DNA of 64,000 bases, taken from Kiritimatiellia bacterium (GTDB lineage Bacteria; Verrucomicrobiota; Kiritimatiellia; WLWN01). The stretch lies in assembly GCA_012103575.1 (NCBI GenBank), contig WLWN01000001.1, forward strand, positions 573,792-637,791, written 5' to 3'. The notes under the pieces were generated by a model, which ran no database searches, was not told where the DNA came from, and saw only the letters and a program-made list of their open reading frames with translations. The position numbers and the translations under genes are program-made. Position 1 is the first letter of the stretch. Every line of letters starts with the position of its first letter. Below are positions 46,001-52,300 of the stretch, one piece after another.

Positions 46001-49000
46001 GCATACATAGAAACTGCTATTGGAGATAAAGAAAGTAAATCCTTGGCCCAGCTCTGGGTAAAAGGGGTGGAGATCGATTGGGGTTTACTCTATCCGGATC
46101 AAAAACCTAAGAAGGTTAGCTTACCGACTTATCCATTCAAAAAAGAATCCTATTGGATTCGTGGAAACGAATCCGCTGTAAAACCAGTGAAAACTGGTTT
46201 TACTTTGCATCCATTGATGCATGAGAATACCTCGGACGTATCCGAGTTGCGCTTTAGTTCGACGTTTACGGGTGATGAGTTTTTCTTAACGGATCATGTG
46301 GTCAAAGGTGAGAAATTGTTACCGGGGGTCGCCTATCTAGAGATGGCCAGAGCGGCTGTAGAAGAGGTCGCCGGCTCTACCCAAAAGGATCAAGCAGGGA
46401 TTCAACTGAAGCATATTGTTTGGGTACAACCGATGGCGGTCAATGGCCATGCCCAAGAAGTTCATATAGGGCTCTTTCCTGAAGAGAATGGACAGATTCA
46501 GTATGAAATCTACACCGATCCTTCCTCGGTCGCGCCTAGTGCTATAGAGGATAAGGACCCCGCTGAAGAAGAGCCAATCATCCATAGTCAAGGCGTGGCG
46601 ACGTTGAGTTCTGCGGATGAAATACCCCCGCTCGATCTTGAGGCGTTGCAGGAAAGCTGCAAGAAAAAGCATCTCACCTCTGAAGCATGCTATGAGATCT
46701 TTAAGGGGCTGGGTTTTGATTATGGCCAGAGCCATCAAGGGCTCGAAGAGATCTATGTAGGGGCTGGACAAGTCCTAGCGAAGCTGTCGTTGCCTTTTTG
46801 TGTGGTCGACACCGAAGGCCAATTCGTTCTGCATCCCAGCCTGCTGGACTCCGCTCTTCAGGCTTCTATCGGCTTAGATCTCCCAGACCTCGAACCGGGA
46901 ACCCAAGAACTTTTCGTCCCTTTTGGATTAGAGCGCCTTGAAATCATGAATGGCTGCCAGGCAAACATGTGGGCTTGGGTCCGTTACGCTAAGGGGAGCA
47001 GACCATCGGATACGGTGAGGAAGTTAGATATAGATCTGAGTGATCAGCAGGGGAAGGTATCTGTGAAGATCAGAGGCTTTTCTTCCCGAGCGCTGGAAGG
47101 AGAGGTTTCCAAGAAACCGCAAGCCATCGGTACGTTGATGATCGAACCGGTTTGGCGAGAAAAAGCGGTTGATTCCAACCAAAGCATCCGCGAATATGCC
47201 GACCACCAAGTGTTCTTGTGTGGTTTAACTCAAACGATTGAATCCGTAGGACATAGATCCTCTGAACGAACTTTTATAGAACTCAAGTCAGATCAAAAAA
47301 GGCTTGAAAAACGCTTTGAAGAGGTTGCCTTTGAACTATTTAAACACATAAAAAAGATAATGAAGGCCAAACCCCAAGGCCAAGCCTTGTTGCAAATATT
47401 GGTTCCAGCCGAAGGGATCGAACACTCCTTTTCAGCATTTTCAGGACTTTTAAAGACCGCTCATTTGGAAAACCCTAGAATCATGGGTCAGGTAATTGCC
47501 GTGGACCCAGAAGACGTGGCCAGCGAAATCATAGCTAAACTTGAAGAAAATGCCAGATGTCCGGAAGATTCGAAGATCAGTTATTCAGGGAAAAAGCGCT
47601 TATCGCAGGTCTTTGAGGAACTGCCAATTGCTCATGCCGAAAAAGAGATCCCCTGGAAAGAAGGAGGCGTCTATCTGATTACCGGAGGTGCGGGAGGATT
47701 GGGGTTGATCTTTGCCAAAGAAATCGCAAGTAAAGCCAAGAACGTCACATTGATTTTGACCGGGCACTCTGTTTTAAACCGGGAGAAGCAGGACGAGCTC
47801 AAAAAGATAGAATCCCTGGGATCCAGGATTGAATACAGGCAGATCGATGTCACTGGGAAACAGGCGGTTGAGGGTTTGATGGAGAGTCTCCAAAAGGATT
47901 TTGGGGGCCTCGACGGTATCCTCCATAGTGCCGGTGTGATTCGAGATAACTTTATCCTCAAAAAAACCAAAGAGGAATCCCAAGAGATTCTCGGACCTAA
48001 GGTCTCAGGACTGGTGAATATAGACCAAGCCAGCAAAGATATGTGCTTGGACTTTTTCGTGCTTTTCTCCTCTGGGTCAGGGGCCCTGGGCAATCCGGGA
48101 CAGGCCGATTATGCCACCGCGAATGCCTTCATGAATGCCTACGCCACCTATCGTAATGAACGAGTCGCTTCTAAAGAACGCCAGGGCCAAACCCTCTCGA
48201 TCAATTGGCCGCTGTGGAGAGAAGGAGGGATGCAGATCGATGAAGCCACCGAGACGATGATGATGCAAAGTATGGGAATGGTAGCCATGCAGACCCTCAC
48301 CGGTCTCCAGTTTTTCTATCACGCCTTAGCTTCTGGGAAAAGTCAGGTAATGATCATGGAAGGTCAGCTTGCGCGCATGAGGCAAAAACTGTTTTCAGTG
48401 CCGTTGCCGGCCCTTCCAAAGCCTGATAAACCCTCTGATGGAGTAGATTCTTCAACAGTTATTGATATGAGTGACCTTCTCAGCAAAGTCCAAGGGGCCA
48501 TCATGCAAGCGGTGTCGAAGTTGCTCAAGGTGAAGCTTGAAGACCTTGATGCAGAGGCTGAACTGAACGAATATGGATTTGATTCGATCACGTTGACGGA
48601 CTTCTCCAATAAACTCAATCAGCAATACAATCTAGAATTAAATCCGACGGTCTTTTTTGAGCATCCCACGATTGCTGATTTTGCAAGCTATTTGATCGAA
48701 GAACACCGAGCGGTATTTGCTGCCCAATTTTCCGTACACACGCAAGTTGAGACCCTTGAACCAAGCCGAAAAGAAGAAGTGCAAAAAGATCAGTCAGCCA
48801 AAAGAATCCGCCCGCGATTCACAAGAAGGATGACGACTCCTCCCCAATCCCAACCGGTAGAATCTTCTGAGCCGGTAGCGATCGTGGGAATGAGTGGGTG
48901 CTTTCCGATGGCCCGGGACTTGAATGAATTCTGGGAAAACCTGAAAGCAGGAAAGGATTGTATCAATGAGATCCCCCAAAGCCGCTGGGATTGGGAAAAA

Positions 49001-49336
49001 GTATATGGAGATCCTCAAAAAGAAGTCAATAAGACCAACATCAAGTGGGGTGGTTTCATCGATGGGGTTGGGAAGTTTGATCCTTTATTTTTTGGGATAT
49101 CGCCTCGTGAAGCCGAGCTGATGGATCCTCAGCAAAGATTGTTAATGACCTATGTATGGTTGGCTTTGGAAGACGCTGGTTATTCGGCGTCGAGCCTTTC
49201 GGGGAGTAATGCGGGCATATTTGTAGGGACAGGAAGCAGCGGTTATAGCAGCTTAATCGCGGATCGTCCTATTGAAGGGTATACCTCAACGGGGATCGTC
49301 CCTTCTGTAGGCCCCAACCGCATGAGCTATTTTTAA
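31061..49336 (+). CDS. Trans-AT PKS/NRPS megasynthase 2 (about 6091 aa, broken by a frameshift at its 3' end)
   Basis: Domains (residues from the start at 31061): A2 17-464; A3 470-997; four PCPs 1019-1380; Ox1 1410-1604; Ox2 1650-1860; KS6 1887-2295; ACP7 2464-2544; KS7 2580-3017; DH7 3204-3502; three ACPs 3580-3935; ER 3960-4397; KS8 4444-4868; DH8 5049-5345; KR8 5357-5774; ACP8 5800-5887; first third of KS9 from 5937. The frame stops at 49336 in the middle of KS9 (PNRMSYF, then stop), and the KS continues in the next frame from 49333 (LNIHGPSEPIETACSSS). A T5 run where T6 is expected explains the break. The true gene therefore continued beyond 49336. It overlaps megasynthase 1 by 8 nt. Confidence 0.93.
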   Translation: MNRGNELPSLCEEYNIFQKWNATDKDYPLDQCLHELIERQAARNPDQEVVFFEKERLSYAELNDRSNQCAHYLREIGIGPNTMVGVLMERSPDTVVAVLGILKSGGAYVPLDSGYPKERLCFMLEDALVSTVLTQERFEGVLEDFDGTTLSLDSQWSFLSGKSKADLENRSVPDDLAYVIYTSGSTGNPKGCMISHKAICNRLIWMQEHYQVTDKDRILHKTSAKCDVAMWELFLPLLSGACLIVAGPKGNQDNHYLAALIRKEHITICHFIPSMLRSFLNQADLSQCWFLRHIFVSGEALPLDVVKKCKNNISARLHNLYSVEEAAVDVAFWECEEREDKKVLAGRPIANTKIYILDAELNQMPVGAMGEVYIGGVGLAKGYVNQQGLTEERFITNPFSKETDSKLYRTGDQALYLPDGNIEISGCMDAKKKWRGGGIELGKIETSVSRHGGHGVKEASCRLTEEEKNKIIEAWNDTACGYNRNQCIHELFEEKAEEFPHNVATICVGQRLTYKEINERANQLSGYLRREGVGPETFVGICLDRSHETVIGLLGILKAGGAYVPLQTSDPQERLTNIIKTAAIKIVLTESGHSGVLEEIGLTKQICMDQEANRILKENKTNHPQQIVQSHNTAYVIFTSGSTGKPKGVVVQHRPVINLIEWAQKRFAFNESDVCLFINPLNFDLSVFDIFGMLAYGAAIHIVDDESRMKFSCLAKLLCQEEISFWNSAPAALQLLVPFIKAESKETNNEKLRLVFLSGDWVPVTLPGEIRSIFSNAQVIALGGATEATVWSNYYPTDDLDPHQKSVPYGRPIQNARYYILDQTLTPCPVGVEGDLYIGGECLSTGYMNAPEITAKSFIRDPFVEDDSAIMYKTGDLARFFPDGNIEFLGRADFQVKVRGYRIELEEIEHRLRQHDDIKEAVVLVKENEAKGQKIVAYIVVNPGKEVTTQVVRAFCKKALPNYMAPNLVMPLPHLPVTPNGKVDRKALPWPITKNPVQDKETLQPVEKSEPKKIDHKIITELLSYFTEILDAKDLTISDDLFDIGATSFTMVQVVEKIQDEYGITIPVEVFLNDPRVLTIGNYVDKALSQAGDQQNKPAPENGAKPIAGAPTNEGITTELLSYFAEILDAEGLTISDDLFDIGATSFTMVQVVEKIQEEHGVTIPVEVFLNDPRVLTIGNYVDKALSQAGDQQNKPAPENGAKPIAGAPTNEGITTELLSYFAEILDAEGLTISDDLFDIGATSFTMVQVVEKIQEEHGVTIPVEVFLNDPRVLTIGNYVDKALSQAGDQQNKPAPENGAKPIAGAPTNEGITTELLSYFIEILDVKGLTMSDDLFDVGATSFTMVKVVEKIQDEYGVTIPVEVVLDNPTVGAIADYMLKQFEGMTPVVPHDPEPQEEQQISEEVVVQLQPVTFREEAYTQSSAALEYTHQIVSFAGISRLLSLLQCRTIKGRPKYLYPSAGGMNPVQTYIYIKENRVEGVLEGIYYYQPEEHALYTIKAGCEFDPSIFSETDGVLFEQAGFALFLIAQMEAIEPTYQEASPVLSILDAGYMGQLMMSEQRECSIGLTPVVGVDFNKVGSLFKLDKTHRFIHCIAGGVPSENSPMPDHRSVMPYPPFKADQSFASFLNPEVSEFKTLTKEENDSHHAKKVHIRRFSQEETFLKLDPYDFSEGDHALRSCQRTYPKDPVSFEQFSKFLSLLKPENIEGVSCRLHASIIGVDYIQTYLYIKKNGVEGVAEGVYVYDSENHALVLVTPGPLAEIKSSYTPFNRKHYQQAKFCLFWVGDLKALDAVYQHDNLYIALLETGYRGQLLIEKKAEFDIGLCPIGGMRFEKIRTAFNVEDSQELIQSFMGGRTESPIPIGRDALEVGRGELGQVEKRSNQVLYRDLAIVGISGRYASAEKIETYWENLKEGKSNLKEWPKNRPGGIEDVGIRGGFLNDVDCFDSLLFAISPAEAKGMDPQERLFLEVVWECLENAGYTGAGLNGCSQRVGVFVGAMWSDYQNQGSDAWSRTQIPDAASFHSSIANRVSYFFNFNGPSASLDTSCSSALTALHVACESIQNGDCDVAVVGGVNIINHPYHQALLRYLDLLSKNNECHPFGAEANGWVVGEGVGAVLIKTKEQAEKAGDTIHGLIKATAISHSGKTMRYGAPNAQSQKESILRVLDKADLSPESIGYVEAAAPGASIADASEMTAIQEVFRDVPSLPVGTVKSNIGHLESASAMSQLTKVLLQVKHGELAPTLNCTPINPMFKLEENGVELVEALKPWDHPRRALINAFGATGSGGHIILEEYVQKRAVKPSRPTLIVLSAATDEQLRRLVGRLQDFMAHSSLPCLSDIGYTLRVGRVEMDERLAVVVETHDELRERLAAYLNGGEKKSGLFRGSVIGETPSPERKEEPTVYTMAEQWVRGVPFDSKRIDQGYERRVPLPTYPFAKEKHWVEMYETVSPTNLNNGKDLQEEHGANGLEKIETKLKEMFAEVSEIPVARIGAKTRLEQYGLNSLMINKLNLRLEKDFGELPKTLFFEYSTLHELAKYFLESHAEQVQELSAIAPKVNVSYTAKEKNKTSYRSVEDDWNDQVAIVGISGRYPKAPNLEVYWENLKNGIDCISEIPPERWDHLKYYHTEKQTPGKAYSKWGGFIDDVDKFDPLFFGISPREAELLDPEERIFLETAWHTCEDAGYTRSSLDSVFNGKVGVFVGVMYGDYQLLEGRHPNGPFSRLVSAAYGSIANRVSYVLDVHGPSMAIDTMCSSSLTALHLASESIRRGECEAAIAGGINLSIHPRKYVQQSQLGMSSTDGRCRSFGEGGDGFVPGEGVGAVLLKPLTKAIKDGDHIYGLIKGIAINHDGKTNGYTVPNPHAQTTMILDALKRAQVDPRTISYLEAHGTGTSLGDPVEIRGLSKAFGTYTEQRQFCPIGSVKSNLGHLEAAAGMVGLTKVLFQMKHQRIVPSLYSKELNPNINFEKSPFYVQQELAEWKRPIVEIDGEHKEYPRIACISSFGAGGSNAHVIIEEYLDDGSRFKVQSSGLETKGPYIIVLSAKNAGRLKEGAKNLQTFLTSNSEPQTLNLHEVAYTLQVGREAMEERLGLVVDSKKELEEQLQAFMEGKEDVEDMYLGRVKRNQDGLVVYAADDDMAKMVEAWAAKGKYNKLLDLWVKGLNVDWNKLYGENKPQRISLPTYPFARERYWIEGNADCGLGIAETGKELHPLVHENTSDVSELRFSSTFTGKEFFFADHPVKGEKILPGTAYLEMVREAVEQACGKLVKDHQSIIHLNNVVWARPISVGTNPQEVHIGLFPEENGEIAYEIYTAYPGEGKSAIRNPQSAIDSVVHSQGVALFASAGQRLQLDLKALQETCAQRVLSTDECYTTFQAMGIEYSPSYQSIEQLYIGENDVLAKLALPSSVTETKDQFTLNPILLDSALQASIGLVFPNRAPSTKNLEPLCPVALERLEIMDSCKESMWVRVRHSEGSSASGQVWKLDIDLCDTSGNVCVKMHGLSCRTLQQDQEYAHAPSSPQLQLTDTQQVPLPVLTNKSSKVVLSPLSEAQPFSIQIKQVRQPEKTLLTEPVSITSTLENQSELTAPVASKISKEVLGKELVVSFAQALYMKQSDIDIDKQFVEMGLDSIVGVEWIQTINKTYSLHIPATKVYDYPSIRELARYMKRELEKQEKGTPLQKAIEQMPERVIAEQKPSKIYPLPMTAPVASKISKEVLGKELVASFAQALYMKQSDIDINKQFVEMGLDSIVGVEWIQTINKTYSLHISATKVYDYPSIRELAGYVQKELEKQEGASSQKAIEQMPERVIAEQKPSKIYPLPMTAPVASKISKEVLGKELVVSFAQALYMKQSDIDIDKQFVEMGLDSIVGVEWIQTINKTYSLHIPATKVYDYPSIRELAGYVQKELEKQERAPLQKTSEHMPERSIAPQKPSKVYALPTLRKQHSIRPLGGPKQAYTHQTQEVNPGHLGSLVFQKRYGCKLSYFTGSMYRGIASEQLVLTMGKENLLSFFGSAGFTAKELEPRIASIQSQLGLNKPYGICLIASLNHPEEEMQQAKLFVQYNIPIIEAAAFSALTPALVYCRVKGLCQTNGRMVFSRRIIAKCSRLEVARLFLAPPPIEMVNDLVGSGLITKEEADLSQRIPMVDDLAVEADSGGHTDQGVSFSLLPSMMALKDSLIREYHYQEEILIGCGGGIGTPESVASAFALGADFIFTGSINQCTVESGAHDIVKDLLSTLSVHDTTTAPAGDMFEMGAKVQVVKKKTQFPNRANRLYQLFQHYKSVEEIPVSIQQDIEKHYFKKTFSEVWDLVCAYKNKKSPEQISEALENARIKLKLIFQWYFARTNQVTFHGDELESDNFQIHSGPAMGAFNQWVKGTSLENWRNRHVDHISEQLMSKACEYIQRKPLFISKSSPQESVSNQEPVSKEVEVSSKAENLSAPKQQRSPQKSDIAIIGMSGQFPRAKNVDEFWENLSQGKDGISEIPATRWSIDQLYDPDKEAPGKTYCKWMGVLEDADQFDPLFFNISPAEAERMDPQQRLFLENAWHCIEDAGLNPASLSGSSCGVFAGCAISDYGQSMNGNALNAQGLMGESPSILTARIAYLLNLKGPCLAIDTACSSSLVAIAEACNSLQLKTSDLALAGGVCVLPGPSMHIMTSKAGMLSEEGRCFTFDKRANGFVPGEGVGIILLKRLSDAIGDGDQIHGVIKGWGVNQDGKTNGITAPSVNSQIALEKEVYDRFGINPEKISLVEAHGTGTKLGDPIEVEALIESFRSYTDKEDYCALGSVKSNIGHLLPAAGVTGAIKLLLALKHRKLPPTIHYNALNEHINLEKSPFYVNTERKEWRRAEGQKRCSAISSFGFSGTNAHVVIEEYLDEKSEILNSKSENKECLIVLSARDEERLQEYVEKFYGYLTSNIEEQRLNIESLAYTLQVGREAMEERLAFIVNSLEELTSRLSSYLEGKKGDFLRGNVKKEKVDIFLEGKAGRAYIETAIGDKESKSLAQLWVKGVEIDWGLLYPDQKPKKVSLPTYPFKKESYWIRGNESAVKPVKTGFTLHPLMHENTSDVSELRFSSTFTGDEFFLTDHVVKGEKLLPGVAYLEMARAAVEEVAGSTQKDQAGIQLKHIVWVQPMAVNGHAQEVHIGLFPEENGQIQYEIYTDPSSVAPSAIEDKDPAEEEPIIHSQGVATLSSADEIPPLDLEALQESCKKKHLTSEACYEIFKGLGFDYGQSHQGLEEIYVGAGQVLAKLSLPFCVVDTEGQFVLHPSLLDSALQASIGLDLPDLEPGTQELFVPFGLERLEIMNGCQANMWAWVRYAKGSRPSDTVRKLDIDLSDQQGKVSVKIRGFSSRALEGEVSKKPQAIGTLMIEPVWREKAVDSNQSIREYADHQVFLCGLTQTIESVGHRSSERTFIELKSDQKRLEKRFEEVAFELFKHIKKIMKAKPQGQALLQILVPAEGIEHSFSAFSGLLKTAHLENPRIMGQVIAVDPEDVASEIIAKLEENARCPEDSKISYSGKKRLSQVFEELPIAHAEKEIPWKEGGVYLITGGAGGLGLIFAKEIASKAKNVTLILTGHSVLNREKQDELKKIESLGSRIEYRQIDVTGKQAVEGLMESLQKDFGGLDGILHSAGVIRDNFILKKTKEESQEILGPKVSGLVNIDQASKDMCLDFFVLFSSGSGALGNPGQADYATANAFMNAYATYRNERVASKERQGQTLSINWPLWREGGMQIDEATETMMMQSMGMVAMQTLTGLQFFYHALASGKSQVMIMEGQLARMRQKLFSVPLPALPKPDKPSDGVDSSTVIDMSDLLSKVQGAIMQAVSKLLKVKLEDLDAEAELNEYGFDSITLTDFSNKLNQQYNLELNPTVFFEHPTIADFASYLIEEHRAVFAAQFSVHTQVETLEPSRKEEVQKDQSAKRIRPRFTRRMTTPPQSQPVESSEPVAIVGMSGCFPMARDLNEFWENLKAGKDCINEIPQSRWDWEKVYGDPQKEVNKTNIKWGGFIDGVGKFDPLFFGISPREAELMDPQQRLLMTYVWLALEDAGYSASSLSGSNAGIFVGTGSSGYSSLIADRPIEGYTSTGIVPSVGPNRMSYF
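31110..32450 (+). other. Truncated serine-type adenylation domain A2
   Basis: The A3 core YTSGSTGNPKG and A7 YRTGD are present. The specificity residues read D-V-W-H-F-S-L-V-D (from CDVAMWELF, CHFIPSML, FVSGEAL, NLYSVEEAAVD), a known serine-type code. However A5 is NLYSVEE instead of NxYGPTE, A8 is degenerate (GCMDAKKKWRGGGIELGKIE), and the C-terminal subdomain with the A10 lysine is absent; the next A domain begins within ~35 residues. Adenylation is therefore unlikely. Confidence 0.75.
32470..34050 (+). other. Cysteine-type adenylation domain A3
   Basis: Complete A domain (FTSGSTGKPKG, YKTGDL, GRADFQVKVRGYRIE, NGKVDRKAL). Residues from NFDLSVFDIFG, WNSAP, FLSGDWVP and LGGATEATVW give D-L-F-N-F-S-L-V-W-K, close to the cysteine code DLYNLSLIWK of thiazole-forming modules. 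The GGATEA(S/T)(I/V)WS form of A5 is also typical of such domains. It is the only A domain here likely to charge the four PCPs. Confidence 0.72.
34117..35200 (+). repeat. Four tandem peptidyl carrier proteins (294-bp repeats)
   Basis: Units start at 34117, 34411, 34705 and 34999. Each has the carrier serine in (D)xGATSFTMV and a spacer rich in Gln/Asn/Pro (QQNKPAPENGAKPIAG). Units 2 and 3 appear identical base for base; unit 4 is the most diverged and ends in VVLDNPTVGAIADYML. Four PCPs after one active A domain is unusual; one or two is normal. Confidence 0.93.
35290..36640 (+). other. Tandem SagB-like oxidase (Ox) domains
   Basis: Ox1 (35290-35870) contains YLYPSAGGMNPVQTYIYIK and GVLEGIYYYQPEEHAL, the motifs of FMN-dependent SagB/BlmIII-type nitroreductase-fold oxidases that turn thiazolines or oxazolines into aromatic azoles. 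Ox2 (36010-36640) repeats the pattern (DYIQTYLYIKKNGVEGVAEG, YVYDSENHALV), but the YPSAGG segment is replaced by LHASIIG, so it may be structural rather than catalytic. Confidence 0.8.
36718..38690 (+). other. KS6 (non-elongating KS0)-ACP7
   Basis: KS6 keeps the cysteine (DTSCSSA) and the second His (SNIGHLES), but the HGTGT motif is replaced by EAAAPGAS. Loss of this His is the mark of KS0 domains that transfer without elongating. ACP7 has YGLNSLMI. The module probably relays the azole intermediate to KS7. Confidence 0.83.
41003..41035. repeat. Heptanucleotide array, AATCCGC type, inside DH7
   Basis: About four to five units, read as SAIRNPQSAI in an internal DH loop. Equivalent arrays sit at the same DH position at 15185-15217, 19732-19764, 51082-51110 and 59824-59853. 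Confidence 0.85.
41798..42865 (+). repeat. Three tandem ACP repeats (354-357 bp)
   Basis: Units start at 41798, 42155 and 42509. Each encodes an ACP (SKEVLGKEL ... GLDSIVGVEWI) and a linker with MPERVIAEQKPSK. Units differ by few bases. The Ser+6 Trp is present in all three. Confidence 0.92.
42940..44250 (+). other. PfaD-like FMN-dependent enoyl reductase domain in cis
   Basis: It contains GSLVFQKRYGCKLSYFTGSM, YRGIASEQLVLTMGK, FFGSAGF, EAAAFSALTPALV, VEADSGGHTDQG, GCGGGIGTPES and FALGADFIFTGSINQCTVES. These are the motifs of PfaD-type ERs (2-nitropropane-dioxygenase fold), which in trans-AT systems usually are separate proteins or fused to AT. Here it is embedded between ACPs and KS8. Confidence 0.88.
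44392..48720 (+). other. Module with KS8-DH-KR-ACP8
   Basis: KS8 is complete (DTACSSS, EAHGTGT, SNIGHLLP). DH8 has HVVKGEKLLP and LHPSLLDSALQ, with YGQSHQ in place of YGPxHQ. KR8 is intact (GGAGGLG, FSSGSGA, QADYATANAF, GVIRDN). ACP8 has YGFDSITL. Predicted outcome: double bond. Heptad arrays lie at 45668-45701 and 45781-45817. Confidence 0.83.
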
Positions 49337-52300
49337 ACATACATGGCCCCAGTGAGCCCATTGAGACAGCGTGTTCCTCGTCTTTGGTGGCCATTCATAG
49401 AGCCATTATTGCCATGGAGACAGGGGGCTGTGATCAGGCGATCGTTGGCGGGGTCAATACCCTGATTACCCCTGAAGGGTACATCAGTTTTAATAAAGCG
49501 GGGATGCTTTGTGGGGATGGTCGGTGCAAAACCTTTTCGAACCAAGCCAACGGCTATGTTCGAGGAGAAGGCGTTGGGATGCTATTTCTCAAAAAGCTCA
49601 GTGCGGCCAAAGCTGATGGGGACGATATCTATGGGATCATTCGCGGCAGCGCCGAGAATCATGGAGGTCAGGCCAATTCCCTGACGGCGCCCAATCCCAA
49701 AGCGCAGTCGCAGCTTCTGATTGGTGCGTATAAGAGGGCGGGTATAGATCCTGCAACGGTGAGTTATATAGAAGCCCATGGGACAGGGACCGAGCTGGGC
49801 GACCCCGTAGAAATCAATGGATTGAAAGCGGCCTTTAAAGCCTTGTATGAAGGCAGGGGAGATGCGGAGGTTTCGAGCGCTCATTGCGGGTTAGGTTCGG
49901 TGAAGACGAATATAGGACATTTGGAATTGGCGGCCGGAGTGGCCGGAGTGATTAAGGTTCTGTTGCAGCTTCAGCACAAAAGATTGGTAAAAAACCTTCA
50001 TTGTGAAGAGATCAATCCTTACATCGAACTAAAAGATAGTCCTTTTTACGTCGTCCAGGAAAGCAAAGAATGGGCCCCTTTGAAAGATGTACAAGGGCAA
50101 GAACTTCCCCGCCGGGCCGGTGTAAGTTCCTTTGGATTTGGCGGCTCGAACGCACACATCATCATCGAGGAGTATCTCGATGACAGTTCAAGGTCCAAGG
50201 TGCAAAGTTTAGAGTTAAGCGATGAGCCTGCCCTGATTGTTTTGTCGGCGAAGAATGAAGATCGTCTCAGACCTTCGAAGTTGGACTTTTCCGCCACAGC
50301 GGATCAGCCTGTGGCTGAATACCTTCGACCTTTCACGCCACGTCTTCAAGACGTGGCCTATACTCTCCAGGTGGGTCGCGAAGCCATGGAAGAACGCTTG
50401 GGATTGATCGTGGGGTCCATAGATGAGCTGGCAGAAAAACTGAAAGGGTTTATAGAAGATCCAGACGATGTGGAGAACCTTTACCGGGGCCAGGTCAAAC
50501 GGAACAAAGAGACCCTCGCTGTCTTTACGGTGGACGAAGAATTGCAGGAAGCCATGGACAAGTGGGTTCAGCGCAGAAAGTATTCTAAGCTCTTAGATTT
50601 ATGGGTAAAGGGTCTGATTTTTGATTGGAGCAAGTTATACGGCGACAGCACACCTGACCGCATCAGCCTTCCTACTTATCCTTTTGCCAGAGAGCGGTAT
50701 TGGGTTGAAGGTTCAGCGTTCTCTGTTCCTAGTTCAGGGTTGAAGGACAAGTTACATCCGTTGATGCATGAGAACACCTCGGACGTATCCGAGCTACGCT
50801 TTAGTTCGACCTTTACGGGTGATGAACTTTTCTTAACGGATGATATGGTCAACGGTGAGAAATTGTTACCGGGGGGTGCCTATCTGGAGATGGCCAGAGC
50901 GGCTGTCGAAGAGGTCGCCGGCTCTACCCAAAAAGATCAAGCAAGGATCCAATTGAAGAATATTGTGTGGGCTCGTCCAATTTCGGTGGGAACGGATCCT
51001 CAAGTAGTCCACATTGGGCTTTCCCCGGAAGAAAACGGAGAGATCGCCTACGAAATCTACACCGCCCATCCGTCGGATGAAAAATCCGCAATCCACAATC
51101 CGCAATCTGTCGAAGATCCGTCGGGGTGGAAAATCAAATCGGTTGTACATAGTCAAGGGGTGGCATTATTCGTCCCGGTAGACCAATGTCCAAAGTTCGA
51201 TCTGCAAGCTTTGCAGGAAACGTGTAATCAAAACGTTCTAAGCGCAGAGGAATTCTATGAGTCCTTTAAAAGAGAGGGCCTTGACTATGGTCCTGCTCAT
51301 CAAGGTTTGGAAAGACTTTACGTTGGCGATGATGAAGTGTTGGCCAAATTAAGGGTACCTTCTTCTGTGTTGGAAACCAAAGATCAATTTATTCTCTATC
51401 CGAGCCTGTTGGATTTGGCTCTTCAGGCTTCAGACTTTACTAACCAACAACCTTCCGTGCCGTTTGCCATGGAGGAGCTTGATATTCTGGGCGGATGTGG
51501 CGAAACCATGTGGGCGTGGATACGTAGCTCTGACCAGAGCTCAGCAGCTAACGTGCAGAAGCTGGATATCGATTTGTGCGATGAAGAGGGCCGGATGTGT
51601 GCCCGGATGAAGGGAGTGGGACTCCAGCCCATGAACACCGATATTGGGTTGAGTTCATCTGACAAGAAAAAGCAGTGGTTTTTTATGAAAGAAGAATGGA
51701 TACCCCGCCCGATTCCCGACGAACTTGGGTGGGCGAATCGCTTAAAAGAATACGAAGGAAAGAGCATTACTATTTTATATTCTGATGAGAAAGAGAAGGA
51801 CGCTCTTTGTACTCTGTTGAAACAACTGGAACAAGCCTCTCATATTTCCGAAGCGTTGCAGATTCAACCACTACATATCCGTGAAATGGGTGTTGACTCC
51901 TTTGAGGAAGCGCCCGATGTAGTCTTGTTCATGGGGCCGGAGGCGAAAGAAGACAGATCTACAGAGCTGAGCTATTTAGACCTATCCGTCGTATATCACT
52001 TGAGTCAATGTTTGATGAAAAAGGCGTGGAGTAAACCGATTAGAATTTATTATCTTTATGAAGGGACAACTTTACATCCTCGTTTGGAATGTGAAGCTCT
52101 ATCTGGCTTTGTCGGGTCTGCCATGATGGAAAATGATAACCATGTTTGGACCTTGATAGGGTCTTATGACTGTGATGTATCGGTTACGCGTTCCCAGCAG
52201 CTTGTCAAGGAATGGCTTGCGGATGAGTCGTTCTACAGAGAGCCCGTACAATCTATTGAGGCCCCATCGATTCCCAAAGGAGAAATCTTTCAAACTGCGG